From: Bacillota bacterium
GTDB taxonomy: Bacteria; Bacillota; Clostridia; Lachnospirales; Lachnospiraceae
Reading direction: 5' to 3'
NCBI GenBank assembly: GCA_029224465.1
Contig: JAQXUQ010000026.1
Coordinates: 1-64,000, forward strand
Length of the DNA stretch: 64,000 nucleotides
Part shown: positions 33,975 to 43,264 of the stretch, piece after piece
Layout of the letters: the number at the start of each line of letters is the position of its first letter
How positions within the stretch are numbered: the stretch's first letter is position 1
Program-made: the position numbers and the translations under genes
The notes under the pieces: model-generated
Seen by the model: only the letters and a program-made list of their open reading frames with translations
The model's database searches: none
What the model was told of the DNA's origin: nothing

Positions 33975-35702
33975 TTAAAGGAGCGCTTTTACCGCATCCG
34001 TAAGCTCTTCGTTTTTCTTCGCCGCGTCTTCAAGGCCGGTTCCCTTTACGCCCATGTAGAACTTGATCTTGGGTTCCGTGCCCGAAGGTCTTGCGCAGCA
34101 CCAGGCGTCCTTGTCCAGCTCGAAGTAAAGGACATTGGACTTGGGCAGTCCCGTCGTTCCTTCCGCGCCCGAAGCAGGGTCCAGTGTCTTTCCGGTCTCA
34201 TAGTCACGGAACTGCACAACCTTCCAGTCCGCGAACTGCTTCGGCGGATTCGCGCGGAGCTTGTCCATAAGAGCCGCGATTTGTTTTGCCCCGTCCATGC
34301 CGGGCATCGTGATCGCAAGCTGCGATTCCTTGTAATAACCGTACTCCTCATAAATGCGGAGCATCTGATCCCAGAGCGTCAGCCCCTGCTTCTTATAGAA
34401 AGCAGCCGCTTCGCACAGCATCATGACGGCTGCCGGTGCGTCCTTGTCGCGCGCATGCGTCCCGGGCAGGCATCCGTAGGACTCCTCCAGACCGAAGACA
34501 TAATTGTACGAATGCTGCTCTTCAAAGAGCCTGATCTGCTCGCCGATATATTTAAAACCGGTCAGAACTTCCACATAGTGCAGGCCGTATTTCTCCGCGA
34601 CCGCCTTTGCGAGGTTCGTCGTTACGATCGTCGTTACAAACGCGGGATTCTCCGGCATCGTTCCGGTCTTTGTTCTCTCGCGCAGAATATACTCTCCGAT
34701 CAGCATGCCGGACATATTGCCGGTGAAGGCCATATACTCGCCGGTCTTCGTATCCTTCGCGTAAATGCCGAGACGGTCCGCGTCCGGATCGGTCGCAAGC
34801 ACGATGTCGGCGTCCTTTTCCTTCGCGAGCGCAAGCGCAAGCTTGAACGCTTTGGGGTCCTCGGGATTCGGATATTCGAGCGTTGTGAAATCCGGGTCAG
34901 GATCTCTCTGCTCCGGCACAACATAGACATGCTTGAAGCCGAGTTCGGAAAGGACTCTGGTTACCGGCACAAGGCCCGCGCCATGGAAAGGCGTGTAAAC
35001 GATCCGGATATCGTCCGCCATCTCACGGATGACATCGGGATGGATAATCTGTTTCTTGAGCGCTTCCATATAGGCGTCATCGACTTCACTCCCGAAATAG
35101 ACAAGAAGTTCCTGCGCCTTCGCGTCCTCTTCCTTCATAGTCCGGACATCATTGTAATCGGTCACCGCGTTGACATCCGCAATAATGCCGGTATCGTGCG
35201 GCGGCGTTACCTGCGCGCCGTCTTCCCAGTAAACCTTGTAGCCGTTATATGCGGGCGGATTGTGAGAAGCCGTAATCTCGACACCTGCCTGGCAGCCAAA
35301 ATAGCGGAGAGCGAATGATTCCTCCGGAACCGGACGCAGTGTATCGGAAAGGTATGCCTTGATGCCGTTTGCCGCAAGGCACAGGGCCGTCTCCTTCGCA
35401 AACTCCGGCGACATTCTTCTCGAGTCATAGGAAATCGCGACGCCCTTTTTCGGATCGCCGTTCTTTAAAATATAGTTTGCAAGTCCCTGCGTCGCCTTGC
35501 GGACCGTATAAATATTCATGCGGTTCGTGCCGGCGCCGATCACGCCGCGAAGGCCGCCCGTGCCGAAAGCGAGGTCCTTGTAGAAACGGTCCTCGATTTC
35601 CTTTTCGTCCCCCTGCACAGACCGCAGTTCCTCTTTGGTCTTCTCGTCAAAATACGGATCCGTGAGCCAGTAATTCAGCTGCTTCTGTACTCTTTCCAGC
35701 AT
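33975..35702 (-). CDS. phosphoglucomutase/phosphomannomutase (PgcA-like)
   Basis: Interconverts hexose-1- and hexose-6-phosphates. Glucose-1-phosphate is the substrate of RfbA and the precursor of UDP-glucose, which explains its place in this operon. The 575-residue length and motifs fit the Firmicutes PgcA group: FGTGGLRGVIGAGTNRMN, the phosphoserine loop EITASHNPPAYNGYKVYW (about 140-157), metal-binding ATDPDADRLG (about 305) and the sugar loop GLEESYGCLPGTHARDKD. The C-terminal phosphate-binding CARPSGTEPKIKFY is intact. GGGAGGTATGACAC precedes the ATG. Confidence 0.93.
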   Translation of the reverse strand: MLERVQKQLNYWLTDPYFDEKTKEELRSVQGDEKEIEDRFYKDLAFGTGGLRGVIGAGTNRMNIYTVRKATQGLANYILKNGDPKKGVAISYDSRRMSPEFAKETALCLAANGIKAYLSDTLRPVPEESFALRYFGCQAGVEITASHNPPAYNGYKVYWEDGAQVTPPHDTGIIADVNAVTDYNDVRTMKEEDAKAQELLVYFGSEVDDAYMEALKKQIIHPDVIREMADDIRIVYTPFHGAGLVPVTRVLSELGFKHVYVVPEQRDPDPDFTTLEYPNPEDPKAFKLALALAKEKDADIVLATDPDADRLGIYAKDTKTGEYMAFTGNMSGMLIGEYILRERTKTGTMPENPAFVTTIVTTNLAKAVAEKYGLHYVEVLTGFKYIGEQIRLFEEQHSYNYVFGLEESYGCLPGTHARDKDAPAAVMMLCEAAAFYKKQGLTLWDQMLRIYEEYGYYKESQLAITMPGMDGAKQIAALMDKLRANPPKQFADWKVVQFRDYETGKTLDPASGAEGTTGLPKSNVLYFELDKDAWCCARPSGTEPKIKFYMGVKGTGLEDAAKKNEELTDAVKALL

Positions 35703-35724
35703 GTGTCATACCTCCCTGATACAT

Positions 35725-37752
35725 TTAATCCTGTACTTTCAGTGAAAAATCACTTCTGTCCAGCGTGAAATTCGGATTGTAGTAAGGATCGCCCTTCTCG
35801 ATTACCTCTTTCCACTTTGCACGGAAGTGCTCCGCTTCCCTGTCATAGCGTTTCGCGTTCGCGCTGTGCGGATCCTCCACATCAGAACCGCGCGAAAGCG
35901 ATTCATAATGGTAGAGCTCCGCGAACGGAGTAAATACATTCAGATAGTTCTTCTGCCGGCAGCGAAGACAAAAGTCAACATCATTGAGAGAAACTTCAAA
36001 TGTCTCGTCCAGGCCGCCCAGCTCGTCATAAATGCGCTTTTTCACCATCAGGCACGCGCCGGTCACCGCGCTCATGTTCTGCGCGTAGCAAAGACGCCCC
36101 ATGTAGCCCAGATTCTCGCGCCGCTGCCGGTAATGCACATGCCCTGCCGTCCTGTGCGCGCCAAGACCGATCACGATTCCCGCGTGCTGGATTGTCTTGT
36201 CCGGATAATAGAGCTTGCCGCCGACGCAGGCAACATCGTCTCTTTGCGCGTACATCAGAAGTTCCTCGATCCAGTTGAGCGAAATCACTTCCGTGTCATT
36301 GTTCAGAAGCAGGATATATTCCCCGCGCGTTTTTGAAACACCGAAGTTGTTAATGCGCGAATAGTTGAAGGTTTCGCCTTCCGCGTATTTATATTCTACT
36401 ACAGATACGCGGTCTTTGTATGGTCCGCCCGTCACTTCTTTGTAGTAACGCTTCGTCTCTTCCTGCGTGCTGCCGTTTTCGACGATAATGATTTCATAGT
36501 TCTCGTAGGTCGATTTTTCAAAGATCGAGGTCAGACAGCGTTTGAGATCCTGCGCGTGATCCCTGTTCGCGATCACAATACTGACCAGCGGATCACCCTG
36601 AATCTCATAGGTGATTTTGAAGATCGTCTCAAACGCGCGCGTCGAGGTAATCTTGAAATTCCGAAAGCCGTGGCGGCGCAGATGATCCGCGACAGCGCCT
36701 TTGGCGGCGTCGATCGCGTATGTTTTGGCGGCAATATTTCCCGCGGTGGAACCCGCGTGACTTCTCCAATAATACAGGAGTTTCGGCACATGCACAATCC
36801 TGCGTGCCTTGTCCGTCAGCCGCAGAATCATGTCGTGGTCCTGCGAGCCGTCAAACTCGCTGCGGTAGAGCTCTTCTCCTTCCAGAAGCTTCCGGTCAAA
36901 ACAGGACAGATGACAGATATAATTGTTCGCCCGGAGATTGTCAATCGCGTAGTCCGGCTTGAAATGAATCGTCACAAAGTGATTCAGGTTCGATTCCCGG
37001 AACGTCGTCTCGTCGCAGTACAGATAATCGGCGCCCTGTTCGTTGATGACCTTCGCGTACTCGTACAAAACAGACGGGTGCAGGTAGTCGTCATGGTCAA
37101 ACGGCGCGATGTAATCTCCCTCCGCAAGCGCGAGACATTGATTTGTATTGTAGGATATACCGCCGTTTTTATCGAGCTTCTTATATGCAATCCTCTTCGA
37201 GAGGTTTTCACTGCGGCTTCTGTATTCGGCGACAACCTTTCCGACATAAGCGTGAGCATCGTCCGAACCGTCCGCGAGGCAGAGCTGCCAGTTGTCATAG
37301 GTCTGGTTTAAAACCGAATCCAGCATGTCCCGCAGGTACTCTTCGGGCGTATTGTACAGCGGCACAAGAATGCTGAACAGGACGCGGTTCTGAAAAGCCG
37401 CCGATTCCTTTTCCTGTCTTTCCCGCTCTTCTTTGTCCGGAAAGCTTGCGGTTCCATATCCCTTAACGGCCTGTTTTTCGCGGATTTTGTACTGCACCTT
37501 TTTGAGGACGCCCTTCGCGTCCCCCTGATTGCGGATGCGGTCCGCCTGCCGCCGCACAAAATGATACACCTCTCTCGCGGGCTTCGACGCCTTCCAGAGT
37601 CCGTTGTTGTGGATACGGTCCAGCTTGAACTGCAGATCATCCACCTGATCCTCGAGCGACGCCACCCGTTCGAGAAGAAACGCAGCCTTCGCCCGTTCCT
37701 TCTCGTAGGCTTCTTTATAATCTTTTATCTCGTCTTTGTTCTGTGTATCCAT
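35725..37752 (-). CDS. bifunctional glycosyltransferase with two GT2 domains
   Basis: The 675 residues carry an N-terminal coiled coil (about 8-50), a first GT-A domain (ILVPLYNTPEEYLRDMLDSV, LADGSDDAHAY, NGGISYNTN, metal-binding DHDD near residue 225), a WRSHAGSTAGN linker and a second GT-A domain (VSIVIANRDHAQDLKRC near 392, VENGS, LLLNNDTEV near 475, and SLNDVDFCLRC). Tandem domains like this are found in enzymes that build repeat units alternately. AGTGAGG is a weak ribosome site, and the ATG is 4 bp after the stop of the preceding gene. Confidence 0.92.
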   Translation of the reverse strand: MDTQNKDEIKDYKEAYEKERAKAAFLLERVASLEDQVDDLQFKLDRIHNNGLWKASKPAREVYHFVRRQADRIRNQGDAKGVLKKVQYKIREKQAVKGYGTASFPDKEERERQEKESAAFQNRVLFSILVPLYNTPEEYLRDMLDSVLNQTYDNWQLCLADGSDDAHAYVGKVVAEYRSRSENLSKRIAYKKLDKNGGISYNTNQCLALAEGDYIAPFDHDDYLHPSVLYEYAKVINEQGADYLYCDETTFRESNLNHFVTIHFKPDYAIDNLRANNYICHLSCFDRKLLEGEELYRSEFDGSQDHDMILRLTDKARRIVHVPKLLYYWRSHAGSTAGNIAAKTYAIDAAKGAVADHLRRHGFRNFKITSTRAFETIFKITYEIQGDPLVSIVIANRDHAQDLKRCLTSIFEKSTYENYEIIIVENGSTQEETKRYYKEVTGGPYKDRVSVVEYKYAEGETFNYSRINNFGVSKTRGEYILLLNNDTEVISLNWIEELLMYAQRDDVACVGGKLYYPDKTIQHAGIVIGLGAHRTAGHVHYRQRRENLGYMGRLCYAQNMSAVTGACLMVKKRIYDELGGLDETFEVSLNDVDFCLRCRQKNYLNVFTPFAELYHYESLSRGSDVEDPHSANAKRYDREAEHFRAKWKEVIEKGDPYYNPNFTLDRSDFSLKVQD

Positions 37753-37756
37753 AGCC

Positions 37757-39844
37757 TCACTTTACTGTCAGCGTAACATCCGACCAGTTCACGATATTGC
37801 GTCTTGATGTGCGGTCGTCCGCCAGCATGCCGACGAGGTAGCTTCCCTTCGGCAGCGCGTCGGAAGTGATCACCGCGCCGAAGCCGGTCAGCCTGTCATT
37901 GATCTGATCCGTCAGATTCGCGGCAATATCCTCGCGGTACATGCTGCGCGCCGGCAGTGAGAATACATCGCCCGACTGCTCGTTCTTTAAAAGAATCTTC
38001 CGCTCATATACGGCATTATCCGCATTGATGACAAACGAATACCCCTTGATATAGTATCCCTGTCCTTCCATGATCGGATGCAGCGCGTACGGGCCGGTCA
38101 GCCACCGGTCCAGACTGTTCGCGAATTCAACGCCGAGGCGCAGCACGGGATCGGTCCACTCGGGCTTTATCTTGCTGGTGACCAGCTGCGGCGTCACATA
38201 CTCCGGATGGCGCAGGCTCGCGTCCTCGGCCGCGACGCGGAATCTTGTGACCGCGGGATCCTGGTCCAGATACGGGTGATAAAACGGGTCCCGTTCAAAG
38301 AGCGCCGGATGCATCTTCAGGAGCGCTTCCTGCTCCCCGGAAAGCCGCAGAGATTTGATCTGGTCCTTCCTGTCGTCTCCTCTGGAGAGCGACTCATGAT
38401 GATAAAGATACATGTTGTTGCGGACAACATTGTAATAACCGAGCTCGAAAATTTTAAGGCACAGGTCAATATCATTGAAGGCAACCGCAAAGTGCTCCTC
38501 GTCGAAGCCGCCCGCCTGCTCAAAGACTTCCGCCCGCACCATCAGGCACGCGCCGGTCACCGCGATCACATTCCGGACGCCTTTATTGAATCCGAAATAA
38601 TGTACTTCCTTATTGCTGCAGTACTGGAGCTTGTGAATCGGGCCGGCATGCACGTTGACAACGCCCGCGTGCTGGATAATATCCGAGTTCGGATATAAAA
38701 GCTTCGTACCGACTGCGCCGACATACGGAAGCTTTGCCTTCTCCGAAAGATAGGAAAGCCAGTTCGGCTTCGCGACCGTAATATCGTCGTTCAGAAAAAG
38801 CAGCAGCTCCCCGTTCGCATGCCGTGCTCCGAGATTGCACATTTTCGAGAAGTTGAACGGCATCGGCTCATAGACATACTCGTAGCCGCCGATGTCTTTT
38901 TCCCCGTGTACCCGGAGCGTCCGTTCGACCCACGCGCGGTTCTCCTCATTACTGCCGTTGTCGACGACAATGATTTCATAAGGCGAGGACTTGGTATTCT
39001 CCTCGATGGACTTGATGCAGTCAAGCAGCACTTTCGGATTATCCTTGCTGGGGATAATAATGCTGACGAGCCGCTGCGAAGCGGATTCGTCGCTGAAGCG
39101 CCCTGTCAGAGACCCGCGGATCAGGTTGCTGTCCCAGGGCGTCAGCTTCCTGGACGCATGAAACAGCACTTCCGGAATATGACCGATCGGGAATCTGCCC
39201 GCGTTTCTTCTGGAAAATCCGCCGTCGGCCTGCGCGATTTTCAGGCACAGGCTCCCGTAGATCCATGAGCGCATACGCTCGTCCAGTTCCGCCGAAGCCG
39301 CTTCCTTTTCTTCCTCGCTGTCCGCGGCGATGCTCGCTCTTGACTCGAACGCGGCCGCGGTCCGCTCGCCCGGATTGATCAGCATCAGCTCGCTTGCCCT
39401 GATCGCAAAGATGCTGCCGAAGTAAAAAGTGGAGAGAAATGTATCCGGCGACCAGTCCGGTTTCAGCCATGGATCGGTCAGATGGCCGTGTTCATCGAGT
39501 CTGTCCTCATCGCCGTAAACCATGTTGATCAGCGGGTTCTCCGCGAAATAATCGCGGATCAGTGTCTCCGCTCCGCGGGCAAGTGTCCCGTCGTCCTCGC
39601 AGGCGATAATAATGTCGCAGTCCACCTTGCCGGAGAGAATATAGCTTCGAAGGTGCGAGTATCTGACAACTTCCACACGGAAGGCTTTGCCCCTCGTATG
39701 GTCCTTTTCGACCAGCTGCCGGTCCAGGTCCTGCAAGTGATATTTATACCAGACAGCGTAAATATCGCTTTTTTCGTGAAGTTCGTTTTCGTACCTTGCG
39801 TCGTATTTGCGCTGAAGATACTGTTTAACTGCCTGCTTGAGCAT
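37757..39844 (-). CDS. multidomain GT2-family glycosyltransferase with C-terminal beta domain
   Basis: The 695-residue protein begins with a degenerate GT-A-like domain (about 65-240; DIIIACEDDGTLARG, VYGDEDRLDEHG, LKPDWSPDTFLSTFYFGS) and has a complete second GT-A domain (VSIIIPSKDNPKVLLDCI near 263, VVDNGSNEENR, LLFLNDDITV near 350, and AFNDIDLCLKI). The last about 130 residues (565-695) look like a beta-sandwich with no catalytic motif, comparable to the tail of the neighbouring methyltransferase-kinase protein. AAAAGGAG precedes the ATG. Confidence 0.9.
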   Translation of the reverse strand: MLKQAVKQYLQRKYDARYENELHEKSDIYAVWYKYHLQDLDRQLVEKDHTRGKAFRVEVVRYSHLRSYILSGKVDCDIIIACEDDGTLARGAETLIRDYFAENPLINMVYGDEDRLDEHGHLTDPWLKPDWSPDTFLSTFYFGSIFAIRASELMLINPGERTAAAFESRASIAADSEEEKEAASAELDERMRSWIYGSLCLKIAQADGGFSRRNAGRFPIGHIPEVLFHASRKLTPWDSNLIRGSLTGRFSDESASQRLVSIIIPSKDNPKVLLDCIKSIEENTKSSPYEIIVVDNGSNEENRAWVERTLRVHGEKDIGGYEYVYEPMPFNFSKMCNLGARHANGELLLFLNDDITVAKPNWLSYLSEKAKLPYVGAVGTKLLYPNSDIIQHAGVVNVHAGPIHKLQYCSNKEVHYFGFNKGVRNVIAVTGACLMVRAEVFEQAGGFDEEHFAVAFNDIDLCLKIFELGYYNVVRNNMYLYHHESLSRGDDRKDQIKSLRLSGEQEALLKMHPALFERDPFYHPYLDQDPAVTRFRVAAEDASLRHPEYVTPQLVTSKIKPEWTDPVLRLGVEFANSLDRWLTGPYALHPIMEGQGYYIKGYSFVINADNAVYERKILLKNEQSGDVFSLPARSMYREDIAANLTDQINDRLTGFGAVITSDALPKGSYLVGMLADDRTSRRNIVNWSDVTLTVK

Positions 39845-39860
39845 TTACACTCCTTTTGCT

Positions 39861-42011
39861 TTACCGCATGGCGGCCGCCATTGTGGACGGCAGTCCGCAC
39901 ATCTGCAGTGTGAAATGAACAAAACGCGTCTTCGCAGAATTCTCTCTCCTGCGCAGCTTTTTTATATCCCACTCCATGTTCGGGTCATCGGTCGCAAAAA
40001 CCAGCGCCGGTTGTTCTGTCACCGCGTTGCTTGTTAAAGATCTCCGGAACGCGCCGGCATCCGCAAGCACCGTTCCGTCTTCCGCCATCATGACCGCGTC
40101 CCGAAGAAGTACGACGCAGGGACACAGGGCGGGATCCACGCGGAGACGCCGCACATTGCCTTGTACCGGGACAGCAAAGCGGATCATCCCTTCTTCCTCA
40201 TAACGCTCGGAGACAAAGTACGCCTCGTCTTCATTATACCCTTTTCCGGTGTCGTAATACACACGGACCGCTGTCAGGGAACCGGCCTGTTCCTGCTTCT
40301 CTCCCGCCGCCCGCTCTTTCTGCTCCTTCGTCTGCAGCTCCGCGGGAATAATGACCTGCGTGCCGGTCTGCGCGCGGAAATCGCCGAGCGCCTGCATGCC
40401 GCCCGTCACTTCCATCTGGAACCGGCGTTCCTCTTCCATAAGGTGCTCCGCTCCGCTCTTTGTCAAGCCGCAGATCCGTTCGGCAAAGTCTTCGCCAAGC
40501 AGCGCGTCCAGATCCTTCGCGCGGCGTTTGTTTTCCAGCCTGTACAAAAGAAGCGCCCGGTACAGTAGCTCATTTGCGGGAATGCAGCGGTCCGTTTCCC
40601 ACTCGTAGTCCACCGCGGTCCAGGAGTCTCCGTCAACCAGAAGATTCGCGAAGGTCATGTCCTGATCTGCCGCGGGAAGGTTTTCCCTGCAGGACAGGCG
40701 CTCCCTGTATTCTTCGATGAGCCGCAGGAACCCGTCCTTGTCCTGCTCTGTAAGGCACGCGTCCAGCAGCGCTTCAAGCGGTTCTCCCTGCACGTAGTCA
40801 AAACATACGCTGCCGTCATCCATCAGCCTGCACGGGGCGACCCGGATGGACCTTGAAGGTTTCTGTCCGCTCTCATCCGCGGCATCACATTCCCGCGCTT
40901 CAAAGCGTGCCCGCAGCTTCTCATACGACTCCGCCATTCTTCTGACATGATCCCGTGCCTCTTTCGTCAGAGGATATTTGAGAATCCGGCGCGGATTTTC
41001 CAGAAGCTCTGTCCGGATCCGGTAGCGCGGCGCGCGGTCATTGGAGAACTTCGCGTAGGAAACCGGAAGCGGATCTCCTACGATAACCTCGAACGAATTG
41101 GCAAAGACCGGATACAGTCCGTCCCGCGTTATTCCCTCATAGGCTTCATGCTCATCGAAAAGAAGAAGCCGGTCCATGTCGAAATTGCGGATGTTGTCGG
41201 TCAGCTCGCTCCCGTCCGGCAGCCGGGTGTCGGAATAAATGCTGCTCATGAACTTGTAGTCCGGATACGGATAATAGAACGAGTATTCGTTCATGCCCGA
41301 GCCGCGCAGGATTTTTTCGAGCGCGGGTCTTGAAAACGTCGTCGCGGGGTGGTCTGCCGGATAGTTCTCGATCCCGTCAAAATAACGCGCGGAATGATCC
41401 TCTTTGCAGCCCGCAAAATACTTCAGTCCCAGCCGGTTCTCGATCGCGATCACAATGCGCCCGGCCGGCGCTTTCCGCAGGTGCGCGGAAATGCGGCGGA
41501 GCTCCTCACGGAACGGGTCCTCCGCCTTGATATAACTGCCTGCGTACTCGAATACGCCGATCAGAAAGATATAGTCATAGTCGCAGGGAAGGTGCGGCTC
41601 GATATCCTCGAAATTGCCGACCACGATCCTGACGTTACCGCAGTCTTTGTGGCGGTACGCATTGATCAGAGAGCGTTTCCTTGAAAGCTCCACGCAGGTC
41701 ACCTGCGCGCACTTCTCCGCGAGAACGCCGGTGATGGCGCCGGGTCCCGCGCCGATCTCGAGAACCTTTTCGTTTCCGGTAAACGGAATCCAGTCCACGA
41801 TATTACCGCGGATCGAAGAAAGGTGATACAGCACCGGCCAGCTCTTCTTCTCCCGGATGATTTCCTCGAAGCGCTCTGCGGGGTTGTTCTTCACGATCTC
41901 CAAAATCTCGTCCTCGACCGCGCCGTCGCAGTAATAATCCTCGCCGGGATAGTAGGTGTAATCGAGCGTCACCTGTCCGATTTTTTCAGTTCTGCTGCCT
42001 GCTTCCTGCAT
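39861..42011 (-). CDS. methyltransferase-kinase fusion, WbdD-like, with extra C-terminal domain
   Basis: The 716-residue protein has three parts. Residues about 60-260 are a class I SAM methyltransferase (motif I VLEIGAGPGAITG at 83-95, CVELS at 106-110). Residues about 300-545 look like a eukaryotic-type/APH kinase: lysine in ILKYPLTKEA (K345), hinge VCFDYVQGEPLEALL, catalytic loop DQDMTFAN with D451 and N456, and D468 in VDYEWE as the DFG aspartate. The rest is a beta-rich domain. A methyltransferase-kinase pair matches WbdD, which phosphorylates and methylates the non-reducing end of the E. coli O9a polymannose to stop growth. It overlaps the exporter ATPase gene by 26 bp. The ATG at 42009-42011 has AAAGGTG ten bases upstream; a TTG two codons earlier is possible. 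Confidence 0.82.
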   Translation of the reverse strand: MQEAGSRTEKIGQVTLDYTYYPGEDYYCDGAVEDEILEIVKNNPAERFEEIIREKKSWPVLYHLSSIRGNIVDWIPFTGNEKVLEIGAGPGAITGVLAEKCAQVTCVELSRKRSLINAYRHKDCGNVRIVVGNFEDIEPHLPCDYDYIFLIGVFEYAGSYIKAEDPFREELRRISAHLRKAPAGRIVIAIENRLGLKYFAGCKEDHSARYFDGIENYPADHPATTFSRPALEKILRGSGMNEYSFYYPYPDYKFMSSIYSDTRLPDGSELTDNIRNFDMDRLLLFDEHEAYEGITRDGLYPVFANSFEVIVGDPLPVSYAKFSNDRAPRYRIRTELLENPRRILKYPLTKEARDHVRRMAESYEKLRARFEARECDAADESGQKPSRSIRVAPCRLMDDGSVCFDYVQGEPLEALLDACLTEQDKDGFLRLIEEYRERLSCRENLPAADQDMTFANLLVDGDSWTAVDYEWETDRCIPANELLYRALLLYRLENKRRAKDLDALLGEDFAERICGLTKSGAEHLMEEERRFQMEVTGGMQALGDFRAQTGTQVIIPAELQTKEQKERAAGEKQEQAGSLTAVRVYYDTGKGYNEDEAYFVSERYEEEGMIRFAVPVQGNVRRLRVDPALCPCVVLLRDAVMMAEDGTVLADAGAFRRSLTSNAVTEQPALVFATDDPNMEWDIKKLRRRENSAKTRFVHFTLQMCGLPSTMAAAMR

Positions 42012-43260
42012 CTTCAATTGTCACCTTTGAATTCATGTCGTAGTATCCGACCGTGTTTTTGCCTGATACCACGGTCATGTTCATGACATCATAGAGCCTG
42101 TGATAAACCGTGAAATCCTCGCCTTCATAGCCGGTCACGCCGAATGATATCAGGTATTCCCCGCCCTGCAGGTCGACTTTCTGCCGGAAGGAAATGATTT
42201 TGACGTCCCCTTTGGAGACCGGCTCCAGAAACGCCTTTTCGAACATGGTGTTGGTGCCGGTGATCTCGACGCCGTACTTGTTTTTGATCGTGAACGCGAA
42301 AATCGGCGCCTTTATATCCTCGTTGAAGCGCACCTTCATCCGGAACGTGCACTCGGCGCCCTTCATGATCGTCGAGTTCGGATTGCCCCGGTCGTCCAGA
42401 ATCGTGTAATCGACAATCGCGGCTTTCAGGGATCCGTACTCGAGCGTTTCCCTGTTGACCGGCACCTTGTTCACACGCTCCGGCACCTTGGCGTTTTCCT
42501 TCTTCGCATCCGGGTCATACTGGCCGACCAGCACCTGCTTGTAGATGTCGATCATTTCCTTCGGATCGCCCTCGCCGAGCTTGTGCCCCTGATTTAAAAG
42601 GACCACGCGGTCGCAGTATTTGCTGATGCTCGAGAGGTCGTGGGAGACGAACAGGACTGTTTTGCCCTGCTCTTTGAATTCTTCAAATTTGTGAAAACAT
42701 TTCGCCTGAAAAAAAACATCCCCGACCGCAAGCGCTTCATCCACGATCAGGATTTCCGGATCGATGTTGATCGCGACCGCGAACGCGAGGCGCATGAACA
42801 TACCGGAGGAATACATCTTGACCGGCTGATAGATATACTCGCCGATGTCCGCGAACGAAAGTATCGAATCCATCCGGGCTTCAATTTCCTGCTCGGTAAA
42901 GCCGATCATCGTGCCGTTGAGATAGATGTTCTCAATACCGTTGTACTCCATGTTGAAGCCGGCACCCAGTTCCAGAAGCGCGGAAATGCGCCCGTTCACC
43001 TTAACTTCTCCGGAAGTCGGCGTCAGAACGCCCGTGATGATCTTCAAGATCGTCGATTTTCCGGAGCCGTTCGTCCCGATAATACCGACAGTCTCGCCTT
43101 TGTAGATCGTCATGTCGACATCGTCGAGCGCCATGTGTTCGGTGTAGCGCGGCTTCCTCGAAAGGCCGAGCGCGTCGATGACGCGGTCTCTGTTATGCGC
43201 GTACAGTTTATATTTCTTTTTCAGATGCGATACCTGTATCGCGATTTTCCGATCCTGCAT
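41986..43260 (-). CDS. polysaccharide ABC exporter ATPase, Wzt type, with C-terminal carbohydrate-binding domain
   Basis: Energises export of a finished lipid-linked polysaccharide through the Wzm-like permease. The 424 residues have an N-terminal ATPase: Walker A GIIGTNGSGKST (about 54-65), ABC signature YSSGMFMRLAFA, Walker B ILIVDEALAVGD and the VLFVSHD switch. After about residue 265 a beta-sandwich of Wzt_C type follows (KAAIVDYTILDDRG, FTIKNKYGVEITGTNT, GGEYLISFGVTGY). In E. coli O9a that domain binds the modified chain end made by WbdD, and a WbdD-like protein is encoded next door. The ribosome site is weak; it starts 4 bp after the permease stop. Confidence 0.92.
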   Translation of the reverse strand: MQDRKIAIQVSHLKKKYKLYAHNRDRVIDALGLSRKPRYTEHMALDDVDMTIYKGETVGIIGTNGSGKSTILKIITGVLTPTSGEVKVNGRISALLELGAGFNMEYNGIENIYLNGTMIGFTEQEIEARMDSILSFADIGEYIYQPVKMYSSGMFMRLAFAVAINIDPEILIVDEALAVGDVFFQAKCFHKFEEFKEQGKTVLFVSHDLSSISKYCDRVVLLNQGHKLGEGDPKEMIDIYKQVLVGQYDPDAKKENAKVPERVNKVPVNRETLEYGSLKAAIVDYTILDDRGNPNSTIMKGAECTFRMKVRFNEDIKAPIFAFTIKNKYGVEITGTNTMFEKAFLEPVSKGDVKIISFRQKVDLQGGEYLISFGVTGYEGEDFTVYHRLYDVMNMTVVSGKNTVGYYDMNSKVTIEDAGSRQQN

Positions 43261-43264
43261 AGAC

